From assembly GCF_004362825.1 (NCBI RefSeq), contig NZ_SNXZ01000004.1, positions 682,001-746,000 of the forward strand: a DNA stretch of 64,000 nucleotides, written 5' to 3'. The notes under the pieces were generated by a model. It did not search any database and was not told where the DNA came from. It saw only the letters and a list, made by a program, of their open reading frames with translations. The stretch's first letter is position 1, and each line of letters begins with the position of its first letter. This DNA is from Labedaea rhizosphaerae (lineage in GTDB: Bacteria; Actinomycetota; Actinomycetes; Mycobacteriales; Pseudonocardiaceae). The translations under genes were made by a program, and so were the position numbers. This document shows positions 16,530 to 25,503 of the stretch, piece after piece.

Positions 16530-16837
16530 GTGGCGCGGGTCTCCTTCGTCCGTCGACCGCCGCGGCCACGTTCGCGCATGCGGGCAGCCAGGAACCCAAC
16601 TGGCCACCGTCGCGAAAGGCTCCGGTTCGGTCCCCCGACAGGACCGGTCCGGCGGCGACCTCGCGTAGTCACCCTCCGTGTGAGCGACTGCGTGCCGCAA
16701 GGTCTCGGACAGGTTACGAAAGGAAGGTCCCAGCGTCTACCGCCTGGCGGAAGAATGTCACGAACCGGTCGCCGGCGGTCCGATTCCCTGCGCTCACCGG
16801 TGTCGACGGCCCGGCACGTGATCGACCACACAAACGG
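16530..16837. other. 308-bp gap: leader and promoter region of the NlpC/P60 gene
   Basis: No protein gene is apparent. Reading the minus strand, TTTCGTAACCTGTCC (about 16727-16713) resembles the GTAAC half-site of MtrA-regulated cell-wall genes, and a GC-rich structured leader of about 180 nt follows, including GGGGGACCGAACCGGAGCC. Leaders of such hydrolase genes in actinobacteria often carry a c-di-AMP (ydaO) riboswitch, but the conserved 3' motif of that class is not recognisable here. The region therefore supports only promoter plus long leader. Confidence 0.35.
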
Positions 16838-17302
16838 TCAGCCGTCAGCGGCGGGTTCCTGCGGGGCTATCTCGTGACCGGTCCGGCCGGGCGAGCGGCG
16901 TTGCCGCTTCAGGTCTGCCTCGTGGACGTGGGCCAGGCCGCCGGTCAGCTTGCGGACTTCCTTCTCGCACTCGCGGAACGGCCGGTAATAGGTGTCCTCG
17001 TAGCCCTCGATGACCTGGAACGTCCAGTAGCCGGGCAACACGTTGCGGCCGAGGAGATCGCGGCGCAGGCCCTCGGCCAGCTCGTCGTGCCCGGCCTCCT
17101 CGAGCAGCTCGATGGCCTTCTCCAGCTTGAAGTCGGCCACGCCGGTCAGCTGGTGGAACGAGTACAGGTGGCCGCGGGCGATCTCCGTGGTCTCGAGCGC
17201 TTCGGTCATCGCCCCGACGGCCTCGACGGTCTTGTCGTCGAGGCCGTCGCGCCACGGGCCGTCTTCGAGCCGCGGGTCATCGTTTGCCGGACTGTCGGTC
17301 AT
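16838..17302 (-). CDS. Conserved actinobacterial hypothetical protein
   Basis: A 154-residue soluble, acidic, largely helical protein without signal peptide or membrane segment. Distinct segments are KTVEAVGAMTEALETTEIARGHLY, SFHQLTGVADFKLEKAIELLEE, DLLGRNVLPGYWTFQVIEGYEDTYY and LAHVHEADLKRQRR. I recognise this as a conserved hypothetical family of actinobacteria but no function is known to me. ATG 17302 was chosen; 13 upstream codons in frame look non-coding. It is followed by a gap and then the cell-wall hydrolase on the same strand. Confidence 0.75.
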   Translation of the reverse strand: MTDSPANDDPRLEDGPWRDGLDDKTVEAVGAMTEALETTEIARGHLYSFHQLTGVADFKLEKAIELLEEAGHDELAEGLRRDLLGRNVLPGYWTFQVIEGYEDTYYRPFRECEKEVRKLTGGLAHVHEADLKRQRRSPGRTGHEIAPQEPAADG

Positions 17303-17348
17303 GGACGGACGGGTACCCCGTCGCGCCGGAACGACCCACAACGACGCA

Positions 17349-18557
17349 TCACGTCCAGGTGACCGGCAGCTCGTGCACGCCGTAGATGGTCATGTCCGTG
17401 CGCAGCCGCACCTGCTCGGCCGGCACGGCGAGCGCCAGCGTCGGGAACCGGCGCAGCAAGCCTTCGAACCCGGCACGCATCTCGATGCGGGCCAGTTGCT
17501 GGCCCAGGCACTGGTGCACGCCGTGGCCGAAGGACAGCAGGCCGCGGGCGTTGCGGCGCAGGTCGAGCTCGTCAGGGTGCTCGAAGCGGGCGGGGTCGCG
17601 GTTGGCAGCCAGCAACGAGACGACGACGGTCGAGCCCCGCGGGATGGTCTCGCCGCCGAGTTCGAGGTCCTCGGTGGCGTAGCGGAAGAAGATGTCGGCG
17701 ACCGACAGGTAGCGCAGCAGCTCCTCGACCGCACCGGGCAGCAGCTCCGGGTCGGCCCGCAGCTCGGCCAGCTGCTCGGGGTGTTCCAGCAGTGCGAACG
17801 TGCCGAGCCCCAGCATGTTGGCCGTGGTCTCGTGCCCGGCGAGCAGCAGCAGGAACGCCGCCCCGGTCAGCTCCTCGGTGGACAAGTCGTCGTGGCGGGC
17901 CAGGTCGGAGAGGATGTCCTCGCCGGGTTCGGCGCGCTTGCGGGTGACCAGCTCGCCCAGGTACGTGGTCAACGCCATGTACGCGCCGATCTTTTCCTCG
18001 AGCGTCTGGTCCTTGACCATGAACTGGGCGGAGTTGGCCTGGAAGCTGTCCCGGTCCGCGTAGGGCACGCCGAGCAGCTCGCAGATCACCAGCGACGGCA
18101 CCGGCAACGCGAACTCCTTCACCAGGTCCACCGGTGGGGTCAGGCTCGCCATGTGGTCCAGCTGCTGCTCCACGACCTCGGCGATGCGCTCTTCGAGCTC
18201 CCGCATCCGCTTGACGGTGAACGCGCCGGTCAGCTTGCGCCGCATCCGGGTGTGATCGGGCGGGTCCATGCTGATGAACAGCCCCGGCGCCTGCGGTGAC
18301 GGTTCGGTGGCCGCGGGCATGCCGGGCGTCTCGTACGGCACGTGGACGACGTCGAGGTCCAGCCGCGAGCTGAACCGGGTGTCGGCCATCATCGTGCGGG
18401 CCGCGTCGTACCCGGTGACGACCCAGCCCTCGTGGCCGTCGGGGAAGACCATGGGGCTGACCGGCCGGGTCGCACGCATCCGCGTGATCGCGCTGGGCGG
18501 GTCGAACGGGCCCGCGTCGCGCTCCATGGGCAGGCCCTGGGGAATCGTGTTCGTCAT
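17349..18557 (-). CDS. Cytochrome P450
   Basis: A 402-residue soluble bacterial P450. I-helix oxygen-binding motif AFLLLLAGHETTANML, K-helix ExxR in VEELLRYLS, and the haem loop FGHGVHQCLGQQLARIE with Cys350 as iron ligand. MDPPDHTRMRRKLTGAFTVKR is the typical C-helix region. It resembles the CYP105/CYP107-type classes of actinomycetes that hydroxylate secondary metabolites or xenobiotics, needing separate ferredoxin and reductase, which are not in this window. ATG 18557 (MTNTIPQGLPMERD) is preferred over a long unrelated upstream extension. It is divergent from the SARP activator; three 11-bp-spaced heptamers lie between. Confidence 0.88.
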   Translation of the reverse strand: MTNTIPQGLPMERDAGPFDPPSAITRMRATRPVSPMVFPDGHEGWVVTGYDAARTMMADTRFSSRLDLDVVHVPYETPGMPAATEPSPQAPGLFISMDPPDHTRMRRKLTGAFTVKRMRELEERIAEVVEQQLDHMASLTPPVDLVKEFALPVPSLVICELLGVPYADRDSFQANSAQFMVKDQTLEEKIGAYMALTTYLGELVTRKRAEPGEDILSDLARHDDLSTEELTGAAFLLLLAGHETTANMLGLGTFALLEHPEQLAELRADPELLPGAVEELLRYLSVADIFFRYATEDLELGGETIPRGSTVVVSLLAANRDPARFEHPDELDLRRNARGLLSFGHGVHQCLGQQLARIEMRAGFEGLLRRFPTLALAVPAEQVRLRTDMTIYGVHELPVTWT

Positions 18558-18580
18558 GCGACCACGATCACCGGACCGGC

Positions 18581-18609
18581 TGACACGCCCCTGACACGGA
18601 TCTGTCAGC
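18581..18609. promoter_or_regulatory. Three 11-bp-spaced heptamers between P450 and SARP genes
   Basis: TGACACG at 18581, TGACACG at 18592 and the diverged, inverted-like TGTCAGC at 18603 repeat at exactly 11 bp. SARP activators bind heptameric direct repeats spaced by about 11 bp beside the -35 region. Read on the minus strand the motif is CGTGTCAG, the same as upstream of the ABC exporter at 21778-21818. Confidence 0.6.
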
Positions 18610-18627
18610 CAATGGCAAACTCGGCCC

Positions 18628-21600
18628 ATGGACATCGGCCCGCTGCGGATCGGCGTGCTCGGGCCGTTCGAGGTGCGCACCGGCGACGGCGCCTTCGCCG
18701 AGGTGCCGGGCGCCCGGCTGCGCGGGTTGCTGGTCGCGCTCGCCCTGGAACCGGGACGGGTGGTCGGCAAGTCGTCGCTGGTGGACTGGATCTGGGGCGA
18801 GCAACCACCCGCCGATGCGACGAATGCCTTGCAGCGCTTGGTTTCCCGGCTGCGCAAGGTGCTCCCGGACGGGGCGGTCGAAGGCCAGCCGGAGGGCTAC
18901 CGGCTGAAGGTGGCGCCCGACGACGTGGACGCCGTGCGGTTCGAGCGGCTGGTCGCCCGGGCCCGCACCGAGGAGAACCCGCAACTGCTGCGGGAGGCCC
19001 TCGGGTTGTGGCGCGGCGCGGCCATGCAGGACGTCGGGTTGCTGGACAGCGGGGCCTTCGACGCGGCGGTCACCCGGCTCGACGGGCTGCGCCTGACGGC
19101 CATGGAAGACCGCTACGACGCGGAGATCGACCTCGGCCACGGCGCGGAACTGGTGACCGAGCTGACCGACCTGGTCGCCGCGCACCCCATGCGCGAACGC
19201 CCTGTCGCGGCGTTGATGCGTGCGCTCGTCGCGTCCGGTCGCGACACCGAGGCCCTGCTGGTCTACGAGCGCATGCGCGAGACCCTGGCCGACACGCTGG
19301 GCGTCGACCCTTCCCCCGAGCTGTCCGCGTTGCACGTCGCGTTGCTGCGGGGCGAGGTGGGTGGCCGGGCCGAGAGCCGCAGGACCAACCTGCGTGCCGA
19401 GCTGACCACGTACGTGGGCAAGGACACCGACATCGCCGCGGTCCGCGACCTCGTCGCCGAACACCGGCTCGTCACCCTGATCGGGCCCGGCGGTTCGGGA
19501 AAGACAAGGCTGGCAACGGAAACCGCGCGCACGGTGCTCGGCGGTCAGCCGGACGGGGTGTGGCTGGTGGAGTTGGCGAGCATCAGCGCGGAGGGAGACA
19601 TCGCGCAGGCAACCCTTGCCGCACTGAAACTGCGGGATGCGTTGCTCGGTGAGGCGCCGGACGCGGAGCCGATCGACCGCGTCGTCGCCGCGCTGCGCGA
19701 GCGCGCCATGGTCCTGGTGCTGGACAACTGCGAGCACGTGATCGAGTCGGCGGCGGCCTTCGCCCACCGCGTGCTCGGTGAGTGCCGCCGGCTGCGGATC
19801 CTCGCCACCAGCAGGGAACCGCTCGGCATCACCGGCGAGGCGCTGTGGCCGGTCGCGCCGCTGGCCCTGCCCGCCGAGAACGCCGACGCCGACGAGATCG
19901 AGGCCGCGCCGGCCATCCGGCTGCTGCTCGACCGCGCGGCCGCGGTGCGCACCGACCTCGCCACCGAGGCGCGCACGCCGGCCACACTGTCCACTCTGGC
20001 CCGGGTGTGCCGGGCCCTGGACGGCATGCCGCTGGCGATCGAGCTGGCCGCGGCCCGGCTGCGCACGATGTCGCTGGACCAGCTGGCCAACCGGCTCGAC
20101 GACCGGTTCCGCCTGCTGACCGGCGGCAGCCGCACGGCGTTGCCCCGGCACCGCACGCTGCGCGCGGTGGTCGACTGGAGCTGGGAGCTGCTCACCGACG
20201 CCGAACGCACCGTGTTGCGCAGGCTCTCGGTGTTCGCCGGGGGCGCGAGCCTGGAGGCGGCCGAACGCGTCTGCGCCGGCGACGACGTCCACCCGGGTGA
20301 CGTGCTGGAGTTGCTGACCGCGCTGACCGAGAAGTCCCTCGTGGTCGGCAAGGACGAGCGCTACCGGCTGCTCGGCACCATCAAGGAATACGCCGAGCAG
20401 CGGCTGGCCGAGGCCGGGGAGGCCGACCTGGCGCGCCAAGCGCACCTCGCCTACTTCACCGAGCTCGCCGAGACCGCGGACCCGCACCTGCGCCGGGCCG
20501 AGCAGTTGGCCTGGCTCGCCACGCTCGAGGCCGAGCACGACAACCTCAGCGCCGCCCTGCGGGGCGCGCTCGCGGCCGGCGAGGCGAACGCGGCGATGCG
20601 CCTGGCCGGGGCCGCGGCCTGGTACTGGTGGCTCGGCGGGCACAAGACCGAGGGTAACGAGTTCCTCGTCGCGGCGACCGCCACGCCGGGCGAGGTGTCC
20701 GACGAGGTCGGCGCGAAGGCGTACCAGTTCCTCGCGGTGTTCATGACTTCCGGGCGCACCGACCCGGAGCTGGCCCAGGAGTGGATCACCAAGGCCTATG
20801 AGCTGAGCCTGCGCGTCGAGCGCCGCGACCCGCTGCTCGGGTTCGCCCTCGCGCTGGAACGGTTGCTGCACGGGCCGGACGCGTTCGTGTCCGCGTTCGA
20901 ACCGCTGCTCACCGAGGACGACCCGTGGGTGCGCGCCATCGCCCGGCTGCAACTGGGCAAGCAGCGGATCATGGTCGGACAGGACCCGGACGCCGCGGAC
21001 GCCTACCTGGCGGCCGCGCTCGCGGAGTTCCGCGCGACCGGCGAGCGGTGGGGGATCTCCTTCGCCCTGACCGAACTGGCCAACCGGATGGCCACCCGCG
21101 GCGACTTCGCCGGGGCGTGCGAGCTCTACGAGCAGGCGATCGCGGTGGTCACCGAGGTCGGCGCCCTCGAGGATGTCGTGTCGATGCGGTCGCGGCAGGC
21201 GCAGTTGTACTGGCTGCTGGGCGATGCCGAGGCCAGCGCCGCCGCGATGGCCGAAGCCCAGCGCGCCGCCGAACGCGTCGCGTGGCCGAACGCGCTGGCC
21301 GAACTCGCCTTGGCGAAGGCGGAACTCGCGCGCTGGACCGGCGACACCGACCAAGCGCACCGGCAACTCAAGCTCGCGACGACCATGCTGGGCGAGTACG
21401 CCGAGCAGGAGGGCGTCCGCGCGATGACCGAAGACCTGCTCGGTTACCTGGCCGCCGACCTCGACGAGGCCCGGGCGCACCGCGTCGCCGCGTTCCGGGC
21501 GAGCGCCGAGGCGGGCAACGCGCAGCAGGTCGCCGGCGTGCTCGTCGGGCTCGCGGACCTGGCGCTGCGGTGCGAGCAGTACGAGCAGGCCGCCCGGTTG

Positions 21601-21771
21601 CTCGCGGCCAGTGCCGCGGTGCGCGGCGTGCGCGACCACGCCCAGCCCGACGTCGGCCGGATCGAGCAGGCCGCGCGGGCCCACCTCGGTGACACGAGGT
21701 TCGCCGAGGTCACCGAAGAAGGCGCGCGAGCGGACTGGCGCGAGCTGGCCAAAGCGGTTCTGACCAGGTAA
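18628..21771 (+). CDS. SARP (AfsR-like) transcriptional activator with NB-ARC ATPase and TPR domains
   Basis: A 1047-residue activator. Residues 1-95 are an OmpR-like winged helix (IGVLGPFEVRTGDG, NALQRLVSRLRKVLP) and 95-245 the BTAD domain (AVRFERLVARARTEENP, ALLVYERMRETLADTLGVDPSPEL). Residues about 260-560 are an NB-ARC/STAND ATPase with Walker A GPGGSGKTRL near residue 286, Walker B VLVLDNCEHV and the TSREPLGITGEALWPV sensor. From 600 on, helical TPR-like repeats. SARP proteins switch on pathway genes; the ATPase and TPR parts gate activity. Divergent P450 and the downstream exporter both carry the matching heptamers, so they are likely targets. Confidence 0.88.
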   Translation: MDIGPLRIGVLGPFEVRTGDGAFAEVPGARLRGLLVALALEPGRVVGKSSLVDWIWGEQPPADATNALQRLVSRLRKVLPDGAVEGQPEGYRLKVAPDDVDAVRFERLVARARTEENPQLLREALGLWRGAAMQDVGLLDSGAFDAAVTRLDGLRLTAMEDRYDAEIDLGHGAELVTELTDLVAAHPMRERPVAALMRALVASGRDTEALLVYERMRETLADTLGVDPSPELSALHVALLRGEVGGRAESRRTNLRAELTTYVGKDTDIAAVRDLVAEHRLVTLIGPGGSGKTRLATETARTVLGGQPDGVWLVELASISAEGDIAQATLAALKLRDALLGEAPDAEPIDRVVAALRERAMVLVLDNCEHVIESAAAFAHRVLGECRRLRILATSREPLGITGEALWPVAPLALPAENADADEIEAAPAIRLLLDRAAAVRTDLATEARTPATLSTLARVCRALDGMPLAIELAAARLRTMSLDQLANRLDDRFRLLTGGSRTALPRHRTLRAVVDWSWELLTDAERTVLRRLSVFAGGASLEAAERVCAGDDVHPGDVLELLTALTEKSLVVGKDERYRLLGTIKEYAEQRLAEAGEADLARQAHLAYFTELAETADPHLRRAEQLAWLATLEAEHDNLSAALRGALAAGEANAAMRLAGAAAWYWWLGGHKTEGNEFLVAATATPGEVSDEVGAKAYQFLAVFMTSGRTDPELAQEWITKAYELSLRVERRDPLLGFALALERLLHGPDAFVSAFEPLLTEDDPWVRAIARLQLGKQRIMVGQDPDAADAYLAAALAEFRATGERWGISFALTELANRMATRGDFAGACELYEQAIAVVTEVGALEDVVSMRSRQAQLYWLLGDAEASAAAMAEAQRAAERVAWPNALAELALAKAELARWTGDTDQAHRQLKLATTMLGEYAEQEGVRAMTEDLLGYLAADLDEARAHRVAAFRASAEAGNAQQVAGVLVGLADLALRCEQYEQAARLLAASAAVRGVRDHAQPDVGRIEQAARAHLGDTRFAEVTEEGARADWRELAKAVLTR

Positions 21772-21777
21772 AACACC

Positions 21778-21818
21778 GTGTCAGGGCCCGTGTCAGCTCG
21801 GGGTCAGGGCGGTGTCAG
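21778..21818 (+). promoter_or_regulatory. Four GTGTCAG-type repeats upstream of the ABC exporter
   Basis: TCAG cores begin at 21781, 21793, 21804 and 21815 (spacing 12, 11, 11 bp), three of them as GTGTCAG and one as GGTCAG. They fill the 70-bp gap between the SARP stop and the exporter ATG. The sequence matches the heptamers at 18581-18609, supporting direct activation by the SARP protein. Confidence 0.6.
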
Positions 21819-21841
21819 CGCGGCCGAGCAAAGTCGCTGCC

Positions 21842-22813
21842 ATGACCAGTTCAGTGATCACGGCTTCGGGGCTCAAGAAGTCCTACAAGGACAAGGTCGT
21901 GCTCGACGGCATCGACTTGGATGTCCAGGCGGGTTCGATCTTCTCGCTGCTCGGCCCGAACGGGGCGGGCAAGACCACCACCGTCAACCTGCTGACCACG
22001 CTGCTCGCCATGGACGGCGGCACCGCGCGGGTCGCCGGGTACGACGTCGCGACCGAGACCAAAGGGGTCCGCTCGGCCATCGGCGTCACCGGCCAGTTCG
22101 CCTCCGTGGACGAACTGCTGACCGGCCGCGAGAACCTGCAGTTGATGGCCGACCTGCACCACCTCAAGGGCGATGAGGGCCGCGCGGTCGTCGACCGGCT
22201 GCTCAAGCGCTTCGAGCTGGTCGAGTCGGCCGACAAGGCGTCGTCGACCTACTCCGGGGGCATGCGGCGCAAGCTCGACCTGGCGATGACCCTGGTCGGC
22301 CGCCCGCAGATCATCTTCCTCGACGAGCCCACCACCGGCCTCGACCCGCGCAGCCGCCGCACGATGTGGACCATCGTCCGCGAGCTGGTGGCCGACGGCA
22401 TGACCATCTTCCTGACCACGCAGTACCTCGACGAGGCCGACCAGCTGGCCGACCGGATCGCCGTGCTCGACCAGGGCCGGATCGTCGCCGAGGGCACACC
22501 CGAACAGCTCAAGCGCCAGATCCCCGGCGGGCACGTGCGGTTGCGCTTCGCCGACGCCACCCAGCTGGCCGCCGCGCTCCGCGTGCTGCCCGAGTCCACT
22601 TCGGACGAGGAGCGGCTGGTCCTGCGGGTGCCCAGCGACGGCGGCACCAAGTCGTTGCGGGCCTTGCTGGACCGCCTCGACGAGTACGTCGTCGACGTCG
22701 AGGAGTTCACCGTGCACATGCCCGACCTCGACGACGTGTTCCTCGCCCTCACCGGCCACTCCAGCGACTCCACCAACTCGATTGACTCCCAGACGGAGGT
22801 CACCACCAAATGA
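21842..22813 (+). CDS. ABC exporter ATP-binding protein (DrrA type)
   Basis: A 323-residue ATPase. Walker A LLGPNGAGKTTTV near residues 37-49, Q-loop GVTGQFASVDELL, signature YSGGMRRKLDLAM, Walker B IIFLDEPTTGLDPRSR and switch His replaced by Gln in LTTQYLDEADQL, as usual in DrrA/daunorubicin-type subunits. The C-terminal 80 residues (GGHVRLRFADATQLAAAL to VHMPDLDDVFLALTGH) are the DrrA-specific extension. The partner permease starts in an ATGA overlap. Self-resistance or export of a small hydrophobic compound is the family role; the product is unknown. Confidence 0.9.
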   Translation: MTSSVITASGLKKSYKDKVVLDGIDLDVQAGSIFSLLGPNGAGKTTTVNLLTTLLAMDGGTARVAGYDVATETKGVRSAIGVTGQFASVDELLTGRENLQLMADLHHLKGDEGRAVVDRLLKRFELVESADKASSTYSGGMRRKLDLAMTLVGRPQIIFLDEPTTGLDPRSRRTMWTIVRELVADGMTIFLTTQYLDEADQLADRIAVLDQGRIVAEGTPEQLKRQIPGGHVRLRFADATQLAAALRVLPESTSDEERLVLRVPSDGGTKSLRALLDRLDEYVVDVEEFTVHMPDLDDVFLALTGHSSDSTNSIDSQTEVTTK

Positions 22814-23556
22814 GCACCGACGCCGCGGTCATGCTTCGCCGCAACTTCAAGCACACCCTGCGCAACCCGATCACCGTGTTCAACGCGATCTTCATGCCGA
22901 TCATCATGATGGTGATGTTCGTCTACGTCTTCGGCGACGCGTTCAACGTCGGTGGCGGCGACTACATCGACTACGCCACGCCCGGCATGATCATGCTGGC
23001 CATCTCGTACGGGCTCAGCGCCACCGCCGTCTCGGTCAGCTCCGACATGACCAAGGGCATCATCAACCGCTTCAAGGTCATGGACGTCTCCCGCGGCGCC
23101 GTGCTGACCGGGCACGTAGTGTCCACAATGGTCCGTGTCACCGTCGCGGTGGCCGCGGTCATCGGGGTGGCGTTCCTCTTCGGGTTCAGCCCGGAGGCGT
23201 CGTTCACGCAGTGGCTCGCCGCCGCGGGCGTGCTGCTGCTGGTGATCTTCGCGGTCAGCTGGCTCACCGTCGCATTGGGCCTTGCGGCCAAGACCGTGGA
23301 GTCCGCGGGGATGGCCACCGTGCCGCTGATCATGTTGCCGTTCTTCAGCAGCGCGATCGTGCCCGCCGACAAGATGGGCCCTGGCATCCGGGAGTTCGCC
23401 CACTACCAGCCCTTCACGTCGATCATCGAGTCGGTTCGCGGTTTTCTGCTCGGCGCGCCGAACACCGGCCAGACCCTGGCCGCGATCGCCTGGTCGCTCG
23501 CCATCGCGGTCCTCGGCTACGCCTGGGCCCGCGCCAAGTTCGGCAAGCGCGCCTGA
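22810..23556 (+). CDS. ABC-2 type exporter permease (DrrB type)
   Basis: A 248-residue permease with six predicted membrane helices, among them PITVFNAIFMPIIMMVMFVYVFG, MIMLAISYGLSATAVSVSSDM, VTVAVAAVIGVAFLFGF and the conserved IREFAHYQPFTSIIESVRGFLLG before the last helix. It starts in an ATGA overlap with the ATPase gene; two of each would form the exporter in the cytoplasmic membrane. The operon continues with the DUF4097 gene 31 bp downstream. Confidence 0.9.
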   Translation: MSTDAAVMLRRNFKHTLRNPITVFNAIFMPIIMMVMFVYVFGDAFNVGGGDYIDYATPGMIMLAISYGLSATAVSVSSDMTKGIINRFKVMDVSRGAVLTGHVVSTMVRVTVAVAAVIGVAFLFGFSPEASFTQWLAAAGVLLLVIFAVSWLTVALGLAAKTVESAGMATVPLIMLPFFSSAIVPADKMGPGIREFAHYQPFTSIIESVRGFLLGAPNTGQTLAAIAWSLAIAVLGYAWARAKFGKRA

Positions 23557-23587
23557 AACCCCATAGACATCAAGGAGAAAACCCGTC

Positions 23588-24412
23588 ATGTCCACGTTCC
23601 TCACTCCCGAGCCAATCATCGCCAAACTGACCACCGGAGGCGCCCGTGTCCGGATCACCGCGAGCGAGCGCCAGGACACCGAGGTGCGGGTCGAACCGGT
23701 CGACAGCACCAACGCCACCGACGTGAAGGTCGCGGCGAAGACCAAGGTCGAGTTCGCCGCGGGCGAGCTGACGATCGAGACGGTCAAGGCGGGGGCCAAG
23801 GACGGCTCCGTCGCCATCACCGTCGAGCTTCCGGTCGGATCCCAGCTGGTGCTGAACACCGCGTGGTCCCAGGTGCACGCCGCCGGCCGGCTCGGTGACT
23901 GCACGCTGGCGGTGGCGTCGGGCCGCGTCGAGCTCGGCCACATCGGCGCCCTGCGCGGCGACCTGGCCGACGGCGAGCTGGCGGTCGAGCACATCGCCGG
24001 GACCGTCGACCTGCAGGGCGGCACCGCCGCGTTGCGGATCGACGAGGTCGAAGGCCCGGTCCGGTACGAGGGCTCGACCGGGACGGTGTCGATCGGTCAC
24101 GCACTGTCCGATGTGGAGCTCAGCGGGTCGAGCGGCAGCTTCGACCTCGACCAGGCCGACGGCAACGTCACCGCGACCGCGGCCCACTGTCCTATTCGGA
24201 TCGGCCGGTTGACCTGCGGTCAGGCGGACCTGACCAACGCCGCCGGCGGCATCGAGGTCGGCATCCCCGCTGGCATCCACGCCGAGGTGGACGCCGAGAG
24301 CACGAAGGGAACCGTGCGCAACTCCCTGACCGCGCAGGACAACCCGGCCGCGGCCACCGTCAAGATCCGCGCCCGTACCCGGCGCGACGACATCGTCATC
24401 CACCAGGCCTGA
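23588..24412 (+). CDS. DUF4097 beta-strand repeat protein
   Basis: A 274-residue protein made of short repeated beta strands (VASGRVELGHIGALRGDLADG, AGTVDLQGGTAALRIDEVEG, GSTGTVSIGHALSDVELSGSSG), the pattern of the DUF4097/adhesin-like beta-helix family. No signal peptide or membrane segment, so it is cytoplasmic. AAGGAG lies about ten bases before ATG 23588. In actinobacteria such proteins often follow DrrAB-like exporters or small regulators; function is unknown. A strong bidirectional terminator follows directly. Confidence 0.8.
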   Translation: MSTFLTPEPIIAKLTTGGARVRITASERQDTEVRVEPVDSTNATDVKVAAKTKVEFAAGELTIETVKAGAKDGSVAITVELPVGSQLVLNTAWSQVHAAGRLGDCTLAVASGRVELGHIGALRGDLADGELAVEHIAGTVDLQGGTAALRIDEVEGPVRYEGSTGTVSIGHALSDVELSGSSGSFDLDQADGNVTATAAHCPIRIGRLTCGQADLTNAAGGIEVGIPAGIHAEVDAESTKGTVRNSLTAQDNPAAATVKIRARTRRDDIVIHQA

Positions 24413-24425
24413 GTTGAGACCGAAC

Positions 24426-24453
24426 GCGGTGGCGCCCACCCGGGCGCCACCGC
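24426..24453. terminator. Bidirectional terminator hairpin
   Basis: GCGGTGGCGCCC (24426-24437) and GGGCGCCACCGC (24442-24453) form a perfect 12-bp stem with a 4-nt loop, followed by TATTT. It separates the convergent DUF4097 and lipoprotein genes and overlaps the stop of the latter. Confidence 0.8.
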
Positions 24454-25478
24454 TATTTCAGTTTGACCCAGAGCTTCCCGGCCAGCGCCGTGGCGTCGGC
24501 GCACAGCGACGACGAGGAGTGGCGCCGGATGATGGACACCGCCACGCCTTCGACGTTCTGGGAGCTGTACTGGCTCGCCGGAGCCTTCGTGTAGGTGGTG
24601 ACCAACCGGCAACTCGTCGAGCCGTCACCGTAGGTTTCGGTCACGCGGGCGGTGACGCGGCCACCCACCTTGACGATCTTGGCGTCGGTGAACACGCTCA
24701 GGTCTGCGCTCGTGTCGATGAACTCCAGCACGATCGATTGGGCGTTGTTGTTGGTGTACTGGCAACTGTGGTGCGTGGGATTGACCTCAAGGGCGATCAT
24801 CGGAGAGCCGGCGGGCACCGAGTTCGCCAGCTTGGCCGGCAACAGCGAGCACGCGTCCTTGTGCCGCAACGAGGTCTGCTGAACGATCGCGTGCCCGGCC
24901 GTCCCGCCGCCACGCAGGAACTTGCCGATCACGACGGCGACGTCGCGGGTGTAGCCGCACAACTCCCCCGACTTGGTCTCGGCATCGGCCTCGATCGACA
25001 TGGCCAGACCGTCGGCGAACCTGAGGTCCTGCACGCAGAAGGTGGCCGCACTCTGGTCAGCCACCAGCCGCATCCCGCCACCCAGATCGGCGCCCTTGGT
25101 GGCCTCCGGGCCCGGCATCGACCGCAACTTGCCCCAGTCGAGGTCGATCGTGTGGTCGCCGGCCAGCGGTACGATCACTCTGCATTGGTCGATGCTGTAG
25201 GGGGAGGCTGCGTACGGCGTGCCGTACCTGCTGAATTTCGCGGGCATGGCGGCCATCGGAGCCACCGTGCACGCGTCGTAGGTGGTCAGGTCGCCCAGGG
25301 CGTCCTTGGCCCTCACGTAGGCCGGATCGACCTTTCGTGTCGTCGTGGAGGTCGGCGAAGAGGCTGACACCGACGACGGAGCACGGTGTCGCACCGGCTG
25401 CGCCGTCCCCGCGATTTCGGTCGTGCACGCGCTCAAGGCCAGGAGCAGGGCCAGCGCGCTCCAAAGCTTCCTCTTCAT
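24453..25478 (-). CDS. DUF3558-like lipoprotein
   Basis: A 341-residue lipoprotein: MKRKLWSALALLLALSAC is a signal peptide with lipobox LSAC. A Ser/Thr-rich linker follows (SSVSASSPTSTTTR), then two similar domains with paired Cys (TYDACTVAPMAAMP and HKDACSLLPAKLANSV; QCRVIVPL and SCQYTNNN), as in tandem DUF3558 modules. Function is unknown; such proteins sit on the outer face of the membrane in Pseudonocardiales and mycobacteria. ATG 25478 was chosen over a start four codons upstream because it begins the signal peptide. It lies 25 bp after the M48 protease gene on the same strand, probably one transcript. Confidence 0.8.
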   Translation of the reverse strand: MKRKLWSALALLLALSACTTEIAGTAQPVRHRAPSSVSASSPTSTTTRKVDPAYVRAKDALGDLTTYDACTVAPMAAMPAKFSRYGTPYAASPYSIDQCRVIVPLAGDHTIDLDWGKLRSMPGPEATKGADLGGGMRLVADQSAATFCVQDLRFADGLAMSIEADAETKSGELCGYTRDVAVVIGKFLRGGGTAGHAIVQQTSLRHKDACSLLPAKLANSVPAGSPMIALEVNPTHHSCQYTNNNAQSIVLEFIDTSADLSVFTDAKIVKVGGRVTARVTETYGDGSTSCRLVTTYTKAPASQYSSQNVEGVAVSIIRRHSSSSLCADATALAGKLWVKLK

Positions 25479-25503
25479 GTGTCGCCCCAACGAGAAGTCG
25501 CCC

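Noticed and set aside
16530-16837. c-di-AMP (ydaO) riboswitch as a firm call
   Set aside because: Position is right, but the conserved GAACCC...AGCT-type 3' motif is not present; kept only as a low-interest question.
18568-21684. Open frame of 1038 codons opposite the SARP gene
   Set aside because: Mirror frame of a gene with clear SARP, BTAD and NB-ARC motifs; no ribosome site or family motif of its own.
17349-24412. Complete secondary-metabolite biosynthetic cluster
   Set aside because: Only a P450, activator and exporter are present; no synthase, synthetase or terpene cyclase is in the window.
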